Origin: Acidimicrobiaceae bacterium
GTDB lineage: Bacteria; Actinomycetota; Acidimicrobiia; Acidimicrobiales; Ilumatobacteraceae
Assembly (NCBI GenBank): GCA_947450115.1
Contig: CANFUE010000017.1
Span: 1 to 35,662 of the forward strand
Length of the DNA: 35,662 nucleotides
Reading direction: 5' to 3'
The translations under genes were made by a program, and so were the position numbers. The notes beneath the pieces were generated by a model that was not told the origin of the DNA, made no database searches, and was given only the letters and a program-made list of their open reading frames with translations. Shown here piece by piece: positions 7,593 to 16,488 of the stretch (its first letter is position 1; each line of letters begins with the position of its first letter).

Positions 7593-7654
7593 TGCGCTCC
7601 TTTGATATTTTGCACGTCTCGCTGACGCACATCATAAACCAACGTGATGGATTG

Positions 7655-8305
7655 CTATTGAATACCCAGCAAATGAGCTGTGTCGTTATACCGCACGAGC
7701 CGCCAGCGCCCTGGGCGCACATGCACGATCTCTGTAACTGATGTATTCACGGTATGCACCTCAAACTCACCTGTAGGTGCAGCGCGCAATGCGTAGCGCA
7801 GACAGGTATCGATAACGCCCGCATGACAAGAGATCACAATGGTTCCACCAGGATGCGCATCGACCACTCGCCGCAGAGCTGAACCCACACGCAACTGGAA
7901 GGCCGCCACCGTTTCACCACCTGGGTAGGTTTCGTCATAAGGGTCAGTTTCCCAATCGCGGTGGCCAAATTTTTCCAGGAAATCGCTGTAGGGCATACCA
8001 TCACATAACGGACCAGGATCATGTTCACCAAACTCTGGTTCGGTGACTAGCGCAGGATTTCCCAAACCATGCGCAATGAGTTGAGCGGTTTCTTGAGCGC
8101 GAGCAAAATGACTAGCAATGAAAACTGTTGGCGCGAGCAAGCCAGGAACTCGTTCATTTTCATCAGCAAATCGCTTCCCCAGTGCGACAGCTTGACGGCG
8201 GCCCAACTCTGACAGGCCATTACATGTACGAAAGCCACCGATGACTTTGTCGACACTTACTTGTGATTCTCCGTGTCGAATCAGAATGACACGCGTTGAA
8301 CTCAT
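7655..8305 (-). CDS. Histidine phosphatase family protein
   Basis: A 216-residue phosphoglycerate-mutase-like phosphatase. The phosphohistidine motif is VILIRHGESQ (His11), the acid/base Glu is probably in EFGEHDPGP, and the second catalytic His is in VISCHAGVID. Further phosphate-pocket arginines are in NGLSELGRRQA and SHFARAQET. Members hydrolyse small phosphorylated metabolites or phosphoproteins; the substrate is unknown. Its ATG overlaps the stop of the VWA gene by four bases, which implies coupled translation, and the SDR gene follows after 62 bases. Confidence 0.9.
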   Translation of the reverse strand: MSSTRVILIRHGESQVSVDKVIGGFRTCNGLSELGRRQAVALGKRFADENERVPGLLAPTVFIASHFARAQETAQLIAHGLGNPALVTEPEFGEHDPGPLCDGMPYSDFLEKFGHRDWETDPYDETYPGGETVAAFQLRVGSALRRVVDAHPGGTIVISCHAGVIDTCLRYALRAAPTGEFEVHTVNTSVTEIVHVRPGRWRLVRYNDTAHLLGIQ

Positions 8306-9732
8306 ACCAACTTCTCGACGAATGCCTCAAGTTGGCGGAGATTGCGGCACTCATAAACACCATCGGTGTGGTTTCCATATTCGCCCACAATGGAGTCACC
8401 TGTATTCCAATACGAGCGCGGTTCTGGGTTGAGCCAATACACGCTCTTGGCGCTCTTTTTGATTTCTTTCACTACCCAACTTTGTGCAGCGTGATAGTTG
8501 TTGCGCGCGTCACCAAGCAACAGCACTGTGGTCTTGGCGTTTACATCGCGACCATACTTTTCCCAGAAAACTTCAAAGGCATGCCCATAGTCGCTATGCC
8601 CATCGACCCACACCACATCGGCTTCGGTATTGACACGTTGAATAGCTTCAGCAATGTCTTCAGTTGATTTGAAGTACTCCGTTACTTCATCGAGCCCGTC
8701 GATGAACACGAACGACCGCACTTTAGAGAACTGACCCTGCAGTGCATACACCAGCATCAATGTGAAACGAGCAAAAGCTGCCACGCTGCCAGAAATATCG
8801 GCAACCACCATGAGCTCGGGCTTCGACGGCCGCGGCGAGCGGAACTTAGGTTCAGCTGGCACGCCACCGTATGCCAACGAGTGGCGAACGGTGTTGCGGA
8901 AGTCGAGTGGACCTTTGCGTCCTTTGCGACGCTTACGCGTGAGGCGTGCCGCAATTTTGCGCGTGAGTGGGTACAAAGCCTTTTTGAGGTTTGCCATTTC
9001 GTCACGGCTGGCATGCATAAATTCAACATCTTCGGGAAGCGGCTTGCGCAAGGTTTTTGCCATTGCGTCAGCACCACGGTCGGCAACAAGCTTGCGGCGA
9101 ATTTCTGCTTCAATTTCTTGTTTAAATTTCTCGATGCGACTTTCCATCTCATCTTTGTTGAGACGCTCTTCAAGATCGGTCAGTGGTTCAGTTGCAGTTT
9201 CACGCTGAGCATCTTGCAATTTGTCGAGCATGTTTTCTAAGTCGAGATTTCGCAAAGTGCGATACAGATAATAGGTTCCACCCACAGGGCGACCGGGCTC
9301 CATACCAGCAAAACGCTGCACTGCCTGGCGCGCCATCGCACGCATCATGGCTTGGTCGCCATTCATGAGTGCACGCATGAGGAGATTCATCATCTCTTCT
9401 TGCGTGAGAGAGTCCATGGCGCCACCGCCACCCTTGCCTTCGCCTTGGCGCATCTGGTCTTGCATCTCACGCCAGAACTCATCGGGTGAGTCTTCGTCTT
9501 TGATGGAGTATTCGGGACCACGCAATGAGAAATACACCTCGAAAACTGTTTCGAATGCTTTCCAGTGCGCGGAGTTCTTCACCAAAGTCGCACCGAGTGC
9601 GTACTTAAACGCATCACGGTCTTCAATAGGAATTTGGCGAATGGCCTCCATCGCATCGAGGTTTTCGGTCAGGCTGACGGGCAGACCTGCACTACGCAGT
9701 TCTGCAACGAAACCTGCCATCAAATCGAGCAT
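8302..9732 (-). CDS. VWA domain protein, CoxE-like
   Basis: A 476-residue cytoplasmic protein of the VWA/CoxE type that typically partners a MoxR ATPase. The first 290 residues are helical and charged, with a Gly-rich link near 98-105 and a Lys/Arg-rich patch at about 258-275. The C-terminal VWA domain has an intact MIDAS motif DISGS (Asp312, Ser314, Ser316), later HSDYG (380-383) and LGDARNN (407-412). The family end WLNPEPRSYWNTGDS is present. MoxR-VWA pairs act as chaperones that insert metal cofactors or mature enzyme complexes; CoxE is known from CO dehydrogenase loci. Here no such target is adjacent, and the downstream SDR and GMC enzymes are the only visible candidates. AGGA lies eight bases before the ATG. 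Confidence 0.88.
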   Translation of the reverse strand: MLDLMAGFVAELRSAGLPVSLTENLDAMEAIRQIPIEDRDAFKYALGATLVKNSAHWKAFETVFEVYFSLRGPEYSIKDEDSPDEFWREMQDQMRQGEGKGGGGAMDSLTQEEMMNLLMRALMNGDQAMMRAMARQAVQRFAGMEPGRPVGGTYYLYRTLRNLDLENMLDKLQDAQRETATEPLTDLEERLNKDEMESRIEKFKQEIEAEIRRKLVADRGADAMAKTLRKPLPEDVEFMHASRDEMANLKKALYPLTRKIAARLTRKRRKGRKGPLDFRNTVRHSLAYGGVPAEPKFRSPRPSKPELMVVADISGSVAAFARFTLMLVYALQGQFSKVRSFVFIDGLDEVTEYFKSTEDIAEAIQRVNTEADVVWVDGHSDYGHAFEVFWEKYGRDVNAKTTVLLLGDARNNYHAAQSWVVKEIKKSAKSVYWLNPEPRSYWNTGDSIVGEYGNHTDGVYECRNLRQLEAFVEKLV

Positions 9733-9744
9733 GTGCTGTGATTC

Positions 9745-10611
9745 CTATTTGTCTGAAGACAATTCCTTCACCGCTTTGGCGATGTCGGTTTGGTACTTGA
9801 GCAAAATATGCAAGGTCTCTTTTGCCTGTTCAGCGTCGATGTGCTCAATGCCCAAGAGCATCAAGGTGCGAGCCCAGTCGAGTGTTTCGCTCACCGATGG
9901 TGACTTCTTCAGGTCGAGCTGACGAATATTACGAACAATACGTGCAACTTGGTCGGCGAGATGCTCTGTAATGCCTTCCACCTTGGTGAGCACAATGAGT
10001 TTTTCGCGCTCGAGGTCTGGGTAGTCGACATGTAGGTACAAGCAACGGCGCTTCAGAGCCTCTGAAAGTTCGCGCGTGTTGTTGGACGTGAGGAACACCA
10101 GCGGAATTTGCTTTGCAGTAATGGTGCCAAGTTCAGGAATAGATACTTGATACTCGCTCAAGATTTCAAGCAGCAATGCTTCAGTTTCCATTTCCACACG
10201 GTCGACTTCGTCGATGAGCAGCACTACTGGGTCATCTGCGCGAATGGCTTCGAGCAATGGACGCGTGAGCAAGAATTCCTCGCTGAAAATGTCGTCTTGG
10301 ACGTCGCTCCAGGAGTCGGAGTTCTTGTCGGCTTGAATGCGCAACAACTGCTTTTTGTAGTTCCATTCGTAGAGCGCCTTCGACTCGTCGAGCCCCTCAT
10401 AACACTGCAAACGGATGAGTCGCGCTCCGGTGAGTTCGGCGATGCTCTTTGCCAGTTGGGTTTTACCGGTACCGGCTGGCCCTTCAACAAGAACTGGCTT
10501 ACCTAAGCGATCGGCCAAAAAAGCCACACTGGCAATGCCGTCGTCTGCCAAATAATTGACATCTTTGAGCCCATCACGGACAGCCTGCACTGATTCAAAG
10601 CGATTCCCCAT
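9745..10611 (-). CDS. MoxR-family AAA+ ATPase
   Basis: A 288-residue AAA+ protein. It has Walker A GPAGTGKT at 44-51, Walker B VLLIDEVD at 130-137, sensor 1 FLTSNN at 173-178 and an arginine-finger-type ALKRR at 185-189, followed by a short C-terminal lid. ATP-driven remodelling together with the VWA protein encoded 12 bases downstream is the expected role. It is the first gene of the minus-strand operon, and only 36 bases separate it from the divergent murJ, so its promoter must be compact or overlap the murJ promoter. Related CoxD proteins work on CO dehydrogenase, but there is no evidence for that substrate here. Confidence 0.92.
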   Translation of the reverse strand: MGNRFESVQAVRDGLKDVNYLADDGIASVAFLADRLGKPVLVEGPAGTGKTQLAKSIAELTGARLIRLQCYEGLDESKALYEWNYKKQLLRIQADKNSDSWSDVQDDIFSEEFLLTRPLLEAIRADDPVVLLIDEVDRVEMETEALLLEILSEYQVSIPELGTITAKQIPLVFLTSNNTRELSEALKRRCLYLHVDYPDLEREKLIVLTKVEGITEHLADQVARIVRNIRQLDLKKSPSVSETLDWARTLMLLGIEHIDAEQAKETLHILLKYQTDIAKAVKELSSDK

Positions 10612-10647
10612 GTCTCAACCTTACTGTTCGGTACGCTCTCACTACGA

Positions 10648-12285
10648 ATGGACCGCCAAAACACCTCCCCTCGAGCTGGCCTTGTGCGCTCCAACATTGC
10701 CGTTGCATCGGGTACGGCACTCTCGCGCCTCACAGGTCTCATTCGCATCGTGGTCTTTGGCATTGTTATTGGGCAAACCGCCCTTGCCGACGCTTACGAC
10801 GGCGCCAACAACTCGCCGAACTCCATCTATGAACTCTTTATTGGCGGTGTCTTTTCAGCATCGCTTGTGCCACTCTTCACACGCATTTTTGCCGACCAAT
10901 CACACAGCGATGAAGACTCTCAGACTGCATCAGACGCTGTCTTTTCTGTGGGGCTCGTTGTTCTTGCAGCAGCCACCACCATTGCGGTTGCTCTAGCTTC
11001 ACCCATCTTTCATCTTTTTGCGCTGCACACCTCATCGACCGTCGATGCCAGCGAATACCAACGCATCGGCACTCTACTCACACGCATTTTTCTGGTGCAG
11101 ATTTTCTTCTATGGCGTCACTGCACTGATGACTGCCGCGCTCAACGCACGAAGGAAATTCTTCGCTGCCGCCTGGGCACCTGTTGCTTCCAATGTCATCA
11201 TCATCATTTCGCTCCTTTTCATTCCCGCCGTGCTCGATGGCAAACCAACGCTTTCTTCTGTGAATGACAGTTCTGCACTGCGCTGGCTCTTAGGCCTCGG
11301 TGCAACAGGCGGTATTGCTGTCATGGCTGCACTTCTCGTGGTCTCATTTCGCCGCGAAAACATTGGTTTCCATTTTCGACCTCAGTTTTCACATCCTGCA
11401 GTCAAGAAACTCGCACGTCTCTCCACGTGGACATTTGGCTATGTTGTCGCCAATCAAATTTCACTCATCTTTATTCGCAACCTTGCTCGCCCGGGAAGCG
11501 GCGGGCCCGATGCCTACACCAAGGCATATATTTTCTTTCAGTTGCCACATGGTCTTCTTGCCGTTTCGTTAGCCACCACCTTTGCTCCCGAGTTAACTCG
11601 CGCGGTCACCGAGCGCAATAAAGAAAGATTCGTAGAGCGCATGTCTCTAGGCATTCGCCTCATTGCACTTCTTACATTGCCTTTTAGTTTCCTTGTTCTT
11701 GTCACGGCGCGCCCCACTATTGGCGCGTTACTGCAACACGGCAACTTCACAGCCGATGCCGCGCTCAACACCTCACGCGCACTCATGGGGTTCTCCATAG
11801 GTTTGGTCGGGTTCTCGGTGTACCTCTTTGTGCTGCGAGGTTTTTATGCGCACAACGACACCCGCACTCCTTTTGTCATCAATTGCTTTGAGAACATTCT
11901 CAATATTGCATTCGCCCTCATTTTGGTGCGTCACTTTGGCGTCCTTGGCTTGGGGTTGGCTTTCGCACTCGCCTATCTCGTGAGCGCGGTCATTGCCCTT
12001 GCAGTACTCGAAGCCAAAGTTCCCGAGTTCGAAATGCAAGCAATGTTGAAGTCTCTGCTCCCTATGCTCATCAGTGCCATCGTTGCAGCAGAAGCCGCAT
12101 GGGTACTTGGGCGTACTCTTGGCGCAACATCGGGGATACTTGCGCTCATTCGCACTGTTTTATGTGGCGCAGTCGGACTCGGCGTCTATGCCGCACTACT
12201 CTTCGTTTTCCATGTTCCTGAAGTGCGGCAACTTGTGAATAGGTTTCAGAAACTCAATTCAGAAGTCACCCATGAGGAGCACTAG
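10648..12285 (+). CDS. murJ: Lipid II flippase MurJ (MviN family)
   Basis: A 545-residue integral membrane protein with about 14 predicted helices that moves lipid II across the cytoplasmic membrane for peptidoglycan synthesis. The family start is clear: SNIAVASGTALSRLTGLIR, then DAYDGANNSPNSIYELFIGG and SASLVPLFTR, including the conserved Arg/Asp positions of the central cavity. It lacks the large C-terminal pseudokinase/extracellular extension of mycobacterial MviN and ends in a short charged tail. The 36-base gap to moxR has TACTGT as a possible -10, which would place transcription start at or near the ATG, so a leaderless mRNA is possible. The 3' end overlaps the convergent proB by 27 bases. 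Confidence 0.93.
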   Translation: MDRQNTSPRAGLVRSNIAVASGTALSRLTGLIRIVVFGIVIGQTALADAYDGANNSPNSIYELFIGGVFSASLVPLFTRIFADQSHSDEDSQTASDAVFSVGLVVLAAATTIAVALASPIFHLFALHTSSTVDASEYQRIGTLLTRIFLVQIFFYGVTALMTAALNARRKFFAAAWAPVASNVIIIISLLFIPAVLDGKPTLSSVNDSSALRWLLGLGATGGIAVMAALLVVSFRRENIGFHFRPQFSHPAVKKLARLSTWTFGYVVANQISLIFIRNLARPGSGGPDAYTKAYIFFQLPHGLLAVSLATTFAPELTRAVTERNKERFVERMSLGIRLIALLTLPFSFLVLVTARPTIGALLQHGNFTADAALNTSRALMGFSIGLVGFSVYLFVLRGFYAHNDTRTPFVINCFENILNIAFALILVRHFGVLGLGLAFALAYLVSAVIALAVLEAKVPEFEMQAMLKSLLPMLISAIVAAEAAWVLGRTLGATSGILALIRTVLCGAVGLGVYAALLFVFHVPEVRQLVNRFQKLNSEVTHEEH

Positions 12286-13365
12286 CTCGTCACGGTGCAC
12301 AACAAGCGGAGAATGATCTGCACCTCTTCCTTTGGCAGATGACAACTCGAGAGAACTAATAGCACTTGCACCGCGTGCCACGAGTTCACCTTTTTCACTC
12401 AGCACTTCCACAACTTCACCTTGTTCGAATTGCCCCGTAAAGGAAACAACCCCAACAGCTAGTAGCGATGTGCCGCGGTTTAAGAGAGCCTGCGTTGCTC
12501 CTTCATCAATAACAACAGAACCGGTTGTCTCGGCCGCAAAGGCAATCCAGAGTTTGCGTGCTGATAGTTGGCGATCGCGACCCACAAAGGTGGTGCCCAC
12601 ACCAGAACGCGACTGCACAGCATCGACCACAACATTTTCTTTCGTTGCACGTGCAATAACGGTTCGAATTCCCGACCACGACGCAATGCGAGCTGCAGAC
12701 AGCTTCGACGCCATACCGCCACTACCACGCGCCGTGCCGGCACTGCCCGCTGAAATAGAGAGCAAATCGCTGCTCGACTGCACTTCAGCAATAAGTTGAG
12801 CGTCGTCGTTATAGCGAGGGTCGGAAGTGAAGAGCCCATCTTGATCGGTGAGGAGCACAAGAACATCGGCACTCACACTGTGGGCTACCAATGCCGCAAT
12901 ACGGTCGTTGTCACCAAAACGTATTTCATCGTTTGCAATGGCATCGTTTTCATTCACAATGGGAACAACACCAAGTTCGAGTAATCGCAACATTGTTTGC
13001 CGAGCGTGCAGGTATTGCTGACGGTCGGCAAAGTCGTGAGGAACAAGGAGCACCTGTGCGCCGATGGCACCATGCAATGCAAATTCATCGTTGTAACGCT
13101 GCATCAACCGGCTTTGACCAATTGCTGCGAGTGCTTGCAACGTAGATACGTCACTGGGGCGTTCAGACAAACCCATTGCAGCAACCCCAGCGGCCACCGC
13201 GCCCGAGGTGACGAGTAGAACCTCTACCCCGGCGTTTTTCAGTTCAACGATCTGTCGACACAACGCGACAACCATGTTGTCGTTAATTGTTCCGTCGGCA
13301 TGGGTAATAGAGCTCGTACCGACCTTGATGACGGCGCATAATTTGTGAGCACTATTTTGAGTCAT
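12259..13365 (-). CDS. proB: Glutamate 5-kinase (ProB)
   Basis: Phosphorylates glutamate in the first step of proline synthesis. The amino-acid-kinase domain shows AVIKVGTSSIT at the start, LLVTSGAVAAG, and VPIVNENDAIANDEIRFGDNDRIAALVA for glutamate and ATP binding; a PUA domain occupies roughly the last 90 residues. At 368 residues it has normal length. It follows obgE by 30 bases, the standard actinobacterial order, but proA is not downstream: the gene ends inside the 3' end of the convergent murJ. There is no obvious Shine-Dalgarno sequence before the ATG. Confidence 0.95.
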   Translation of the reverse strand: MTQNSAHKLCAVIKVGTSSITHADGTINDNMVVALCRQIVELKNAGVEVLLVTSGAVAAGVAAMGLSERPSDVSTLQALAAIGQSRLMQRYNDEFALHGAIGAQVLLVPHDFADRQQYLHARQTMLRLLELGVVPIVNENDAIANDEIRFGDNDRIAALVAHSVSADVLVLLTDQDGLFTSDPRYNDDAQLIAEVQSSSDLLSISAGSAGTARGSGGMASKLSAARIASWSGIRTVIARATKENVVVDAVQSRSGVGTTFVGRDRQLSARKLWIAFAAETTGSVVIDEGATQALLNRGTSLLAVGVVSFTGQFEQGEVVEVLSEKGELVARGASAISSLELSSAKGRGADHSPLVVHRDELVLLMGDF

Positions 13366-13395
13366 AACAGTTTCGCTTTTACTTGAGTATGTATC

Positions 13396-14646
13396 TTATA
13401 AATCTGGCGAGTATTCAAATGAGAATGAGCCAATCCACACAATGTCACCCTCTTGTGCTCCAGCCCGGGCAAGCAGTCGCAATGCTCCCATTTTCTTGAG
13501 TCGCTCATCGATGTAGTTCAAAGCTTCTGGAGTAGAAACGTCGTTAATTGCCACCGACCGTTCAGCATTGCGACCATGAATACGGAATTCTCCTTCACCG
13601 AGGCGCTCAATATGAGTTCCTTTGGGTTCTGGTCGCAAAATAACCTTCGCTTCACGCACTGGTTCCTGGTTTCGCGCTTCAGACACGAGTTGAGCCAATT
13701 TACCCACCACATTGCGCACGCCTTGTTGGGTCACACCCGACATGGTGAGACCCTCCCAGCCCGCAACGATGGAAGGCTCTGCGATGTCAATTTTATTTCC
13801 CACAATGAGACGAGGACGCGTGAGGAGTTCTGGTTCATACGCACCAAGTTCACGCAACAGAATTTCCTCTTGTTCTGCTGGCGGCAAACCGTCAACTGCA
13901 GCTAGATCGATGAGCACACACAAAACACGTGCTCGTTCAATGTGTCGCAAAAACTGATGCCCGAGTCCGCGACCTTCGCTCGCTCCTTCGATGATGCCGG
14001 GAATATCGGCAAGCACAAATTCTGTACTGCTATCGATACGTACAACACCTAGGTGTGGTTCAAGAGTAGTAAAGGGATAGTTTGCGATTTTTGGTTTCGC
14101 CGCAGATACCGCACTAATGAATGTGCTCTTGCCGGCATTAGGGAAACCCACCAATGCAACGTCGGCCATGAGTTTGAGTTCAAGTTTCAACCAACGCTCT
14201 TCACCCATTTCACCTTGCTCGGCAATTTTTGGTGCACGGCGTCGGTTGATGAGAAAGCGGGCATTACCGCGGCCACCTCGGCCACCAGTAACAACACACC
14301 ACTTATCGCCGTGGTTGACGAGGTCTGCCAAAGGCTCGCCCGTGTACAAGTCTTTAATAACGGTTCCCTCGGGAACGTGCACCACAAGTTCTTTACCTTG
14401 TCGACCGTGTTGATCTTTGCCCATGCCGTGAACGCCGTCTTCGGCTCGACGGTGGGGGTGGTCGCGAAAGGCTAAGAGCGATGACACGTTGCGGTCGGCT
14501 ATGAGCCACACATCGCCTCCGTTGCCGCCGTCGCCGCCGTTCGGACCTCCGAATGCTTCTGGGCCTTCGCGACGAAAACTGACGCAGCCAGCTCCGCCGT
14601 CACCGCCGCGCACGTTTAATTGGGACTCATCGACAAATGCGCTCAT
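13396..14646 (-). CDS. obgE: GTPase Obg/CgtA
   Basis: A ribosome-associated GTPase acting in 50S assembly and stress control. At 416 residues it has the glycine-rich Obg fold (QLNVRGGDGGAGCVSFRRE onward), a G domain with GFPNAGKST, DIPGIIEGASEGRGLGHQFL and NKID, and a C-terminal OCT domain (EFRIHGRNAER to the end) as found in Gram-positive Obg. Normally it directly follows rplU-rpmA; here the opposite-strand dNTPase gene lies between, so obgE-proB needs its own promoter, probably in the 49-base gap 14647-14695 or inside the dNTPase gene. Confidence 0.96.
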   Translation of the reverse strand: MSAFVDESQLNVRGGDGGAGCVSFRREGPEAFGGPNGGDGGNGGDVWLIADRNVSSLLAFRDHPHRRAEDGVHGMGKDQHGRQGKELVVHVPEGTVIKDLYTGEPLADLVNHGDKWCVVTGGRGGRGNARFLINRRRAPKIAEQGEMGEERWLKLELKLMADVALVGFPNAGKSTFISAVSAAKPKIANYPFTTLEPHLGVVRIDSSTEFVLADIPGIIEGASEGRGLGHQFLRHIERARVLCVLIDLAAVDGLPPAEQEEILLRELGAYEPELLTRPRLIVGNKIDIAEPSIVAGWEGLTMSGVTQQGVRNVVGKLAQLVSEARNQEPVREAKVILRPEPKGTHIERLGEGEFRIHGRNAERSVAINDVSTPEALNYIDERLKKMGALRLLARAGAQEGDIVWIGSFSFEYSPDL

Positions 14647-14695
14647 GGTTCTTTGCAGGCTAGTTGTGAGACACCCATGTCGTATCGTTCATTTC

Positions 14696-15835
14696 ATGGC
14701 ACATGACACGCAAGGCCCCTCCCCCGACCGCGCCAGTACCTGGGCTTCCACCATGGCAGGGCACATATTGCCCCACAGCCCAGCCTCCGTTCGCTTTGCC
14801 CACAGCACTTCCACGGCAAGCACAGGGTCACAAAGCGTTGTCACACGTGAACAACGTGAAGAAAATGAAGCACATCTCTACAGCCCACTTGCCACCTTGT
14901 CTCTTGGAGCAGGCGTACGGGCCATTCCCGAGTCTCCCGATCTCTTTCGCACCTGCTTCGAACGCGACCGCGACCGCATCTTGCACGCCAATGCTTTTCG
15001 TCGCCTTGCCGGCAAAACCCAAGTGTTTGTCTTTCCCGACGACCATCAACGCACTCGCCTCACCCACGCGCTTGAAGTGGCACAGGTAGCAACGGCAATT
15101 TCTCGAGCACTCGGGCTCAATGTTGCACTCACCGAAGCAATTGCCATTGGTCACGACTGCGGTCATGGCCCGGGCGGCCACGCCAGTGAAGATGCTCTCA
15201 GCCCGTACATCGTTGGCGGCTACGACCACGCCCTGTGGGGTGCCGACGTTACTTTGAATTCGTTAAACCTGTGTCGCGAAACACTCGACGGTATTCGCAA
15301 CCACTCTTGGTCGCGCCCAGCACCACTTACTCCCGAGGGCGAAGTGGTGTCGTGGGCCGACCGCATTGCTTATGTTTGCCACGACTTTGAAGATGCAGTT
15401 GCAGCCGGCATAGTTTTCCCACACGAACTTCCCGCCATCGTGCAAGAGCGCTGCGGCACTACGCGTGGTCAACAACTTGCTGCTTTTATCAATGGCATGG
15501 TGGGCGCCACCACCCAAACAACGCGCATCGCAATGAATGCAGACATTGCTGAAGCATTGGGTGCATTTCGTCAATTCAATTACGAGCGCGTGTATCTTCG
15601 TCCCGAGTCACAAGCTCAAGCACAAGCAGTTATTACGTTGCTCCAAGCCCTTGTCGAGCACTACAAAGCCTTCCCACAACTCGTTCAGGGGGCACAAGAA
15701 GCACACGACGAAGAACATCGCATGCGCATCATTGTGGAATACGTCGGAGGAATGACCGACCAATATGCATTTACGCAGGCACAACAGTTACTCAACTGGC
15801 GCGAAGATCAACTTCCGCGCGGCATTACGCAATAG
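14696..15835 (+). CDS. dgt: Deoxyguanosinetriphosphate triphosphohydrolase-like protein (dNTPase)
   Basis: An HD-domain enzyme that cleaves dNTPs to nucleoside and triphosphate. The metal ligands are visible: RLTHALEVAQ, IGHDCGHGPGGH (HD pair plus accessory His) and DRIAYVCHDFEDA (Asp). The typical N-terminal RILHANAFRRLAGKTQVF is present. The frame is open back to 14489, but that part overlaps obgE antisense. ATG 14696 gives 379 residues, the usual length of the short actinobacterial form, and TATCGT at 14683-14688 could be a -10 giving a leaderless message. A start further inside (ATG at 14753) is also possible, since conservation seems to begin near REQREENEAHLYSP. It sits three bases from the end of the convergent rpmA. 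Confidence 0.9.
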   Translation: MAHDTQGPSPDRASTWASTMAGHILPHSPASVRFAHSTSTASTGSQSVVTREQREENEAHLYSPLATLSLGAGVRAIPESPDLFRTCFERDRDRILHANAFRRLAGKTQVFVFPDDHQRTRLTHALEVAQVATAISRALGLNVALTEAIAIGHDCGHGPGGHASEDALSPYIVGGYDHALWGADVTLNSLNLCRETLDGIRNHSWSRPAPLTPEGEVVSWADRIAYVCHDFEDAVAAGIVFPHELPAIVQERCGTTRGQQLAAFINGMVGATTQTTRIAMNADIAEALGAFRQFNYERVYLRPESQAQAQAVITLLQALVEHYKAFPQLVQGAQEAHDEEHRMRIIVEYVGGMTDQYAFTQAQQLLNWREDQLPRGITQ

Positions 15836-15838
15836 AAA

Positions 15839-16096
15839 TTAGGAAGCGAAAGGAACGACGTCAACAACCTTGCGGCCACGACGTTCGCCAAATTTCACAT
15901 TTCCTTCGGCAAGAGCGAACAAGGTGTCGTCTTTGCCAATACCCACATTTTTGCCGGGGTGAAAGCGAGTTCCACGCTGACGAACCAAAATGGTTCCTGC
16001 GTGAATGATGGTGCCGTCGAATACTTTTACTCCGAGGCGTTGAGCATTTGAGTCGCGGCCGTTACGTGTGGAGCCGCCGCCTTTGGTCTTCGACAT
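15839..16096 (-). CDS. rpmA: 50S ribosomal protein bL27
   Basis: An 85-residue ribosomal protein of the large subunit, near the peptidyl transferase centre. The start [21 protein letters not shown], then [19 protein letters not shown] and GKDDTLFAL, is standard bL27. There is no N-terminal cleavable extension of the Firmicutes type. It begins two bases after rplU and is co-transcribed with it. Confidence 0.98.
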   Translation of the reverse strand: MSKTKGGGSTRNGRDSNAQRLGVKVFDGTIIHAGTILVRQRGTRFHPGKNVGIGKDDTLFALAEGNVKFGERRGRKVVDVVPFAS

Positions 16097-16098
16097 GG

Positions 16099-16410
16099 TC
16101 AGCCTTTCGCGATAGAAGTGATTTCAACAACAGAATACTTTTGACGGTGCCCATAGCGGCGGCGCTGGTTAGTGCGGCGCTTGTAGGTAAAGCCATCAAT
16201 TTTTGGACCACCAGTGGTTCCAATGACGCGGCCAACAACGCTCACACCCTTCAACTGGTCGGGTGTTGCGAGGACGGTGTCGCCATCGACGAGAAGAACA
16301 GGTGCGAAGCGCACCTCTTCACCATCGGCAATGCCGAGAAGTTCGACCTGGACTTTTTCGCCCTGAGCGACTTTTACTTGTTTTCCGCCGGAGGCGATGA
16401 CTGCGTACAT
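16099..16410 (-). CDS. rplU: 50S ribosomal protein bL21
   Basis: A 103-residue 23S rRNA-binding protein of the large subunit. [17 protein letters not shown] at the start and [23 protein letters not shown] near the end are diagnostic. First gene of the rplU-rpmA pair, 78 bases after rne, with a candidate promoter of its own in that gap. Confidence 0.98.
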   Translation of the reverse strand: MYAVIASGGKQVKVAQGEKVQVELLGIADGEEVRFAPVLLVDGDTVLATPDQLKGVSVVGRVIGTTGGPKIDGFTYKRRTNQRRRYGHRQKYSVVEITSIAKG

Positions 16411-16421
16411 AACGATTTCCC

Positions 16422-16451
16422 ATCATATAAGTGGTGAACGCGCCAAACCAA
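16422..16451 (-). promoter_or_regulatory. Candidate promoter of rplU-rpmA
   Basis: The minus strand shows TTGGTT (16451-16446), 18 bases, then TATGAT (16427-16422), a good match to a housekeeping -35/-10 pair. The transcript would begin only a few bases before the rplU ATG. The -35 element overlaps the arm of a perfect hairpin, so promoter and hairpin may influence each other. By eye only. Confidence 0.4.
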
Positions 16452-16466
16452 CCCCCTGCGGGGTTG
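16449..16466 (-). terminator. Perfect 7-bp hairpin between rne and rplU
   Basis: CAACCCC (16449-16455) and GGGGTTG (16460-16466) form a seven-pair stem with a four-base loop, starting 23 bases after the rne stop. It is followed on the minus strand by GTTTGG, not a real U tract, so it may be a weak or factor-assisted terminator, an mRNA-stabilising end or an operator overlapping the rplU -35. Confidence 0.35.
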
Positions 16467-16488
16467 AAATAGCGATAGTGCAAGAGAT

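Noticed and set aside
14489-14695. N-terminal extension of the dNTPase gene
   Set aside because: These codons are antisense to the start of obgE and give a Pro/Ser-rich sequence unlike the family; ATG 14696 gives the usual length.
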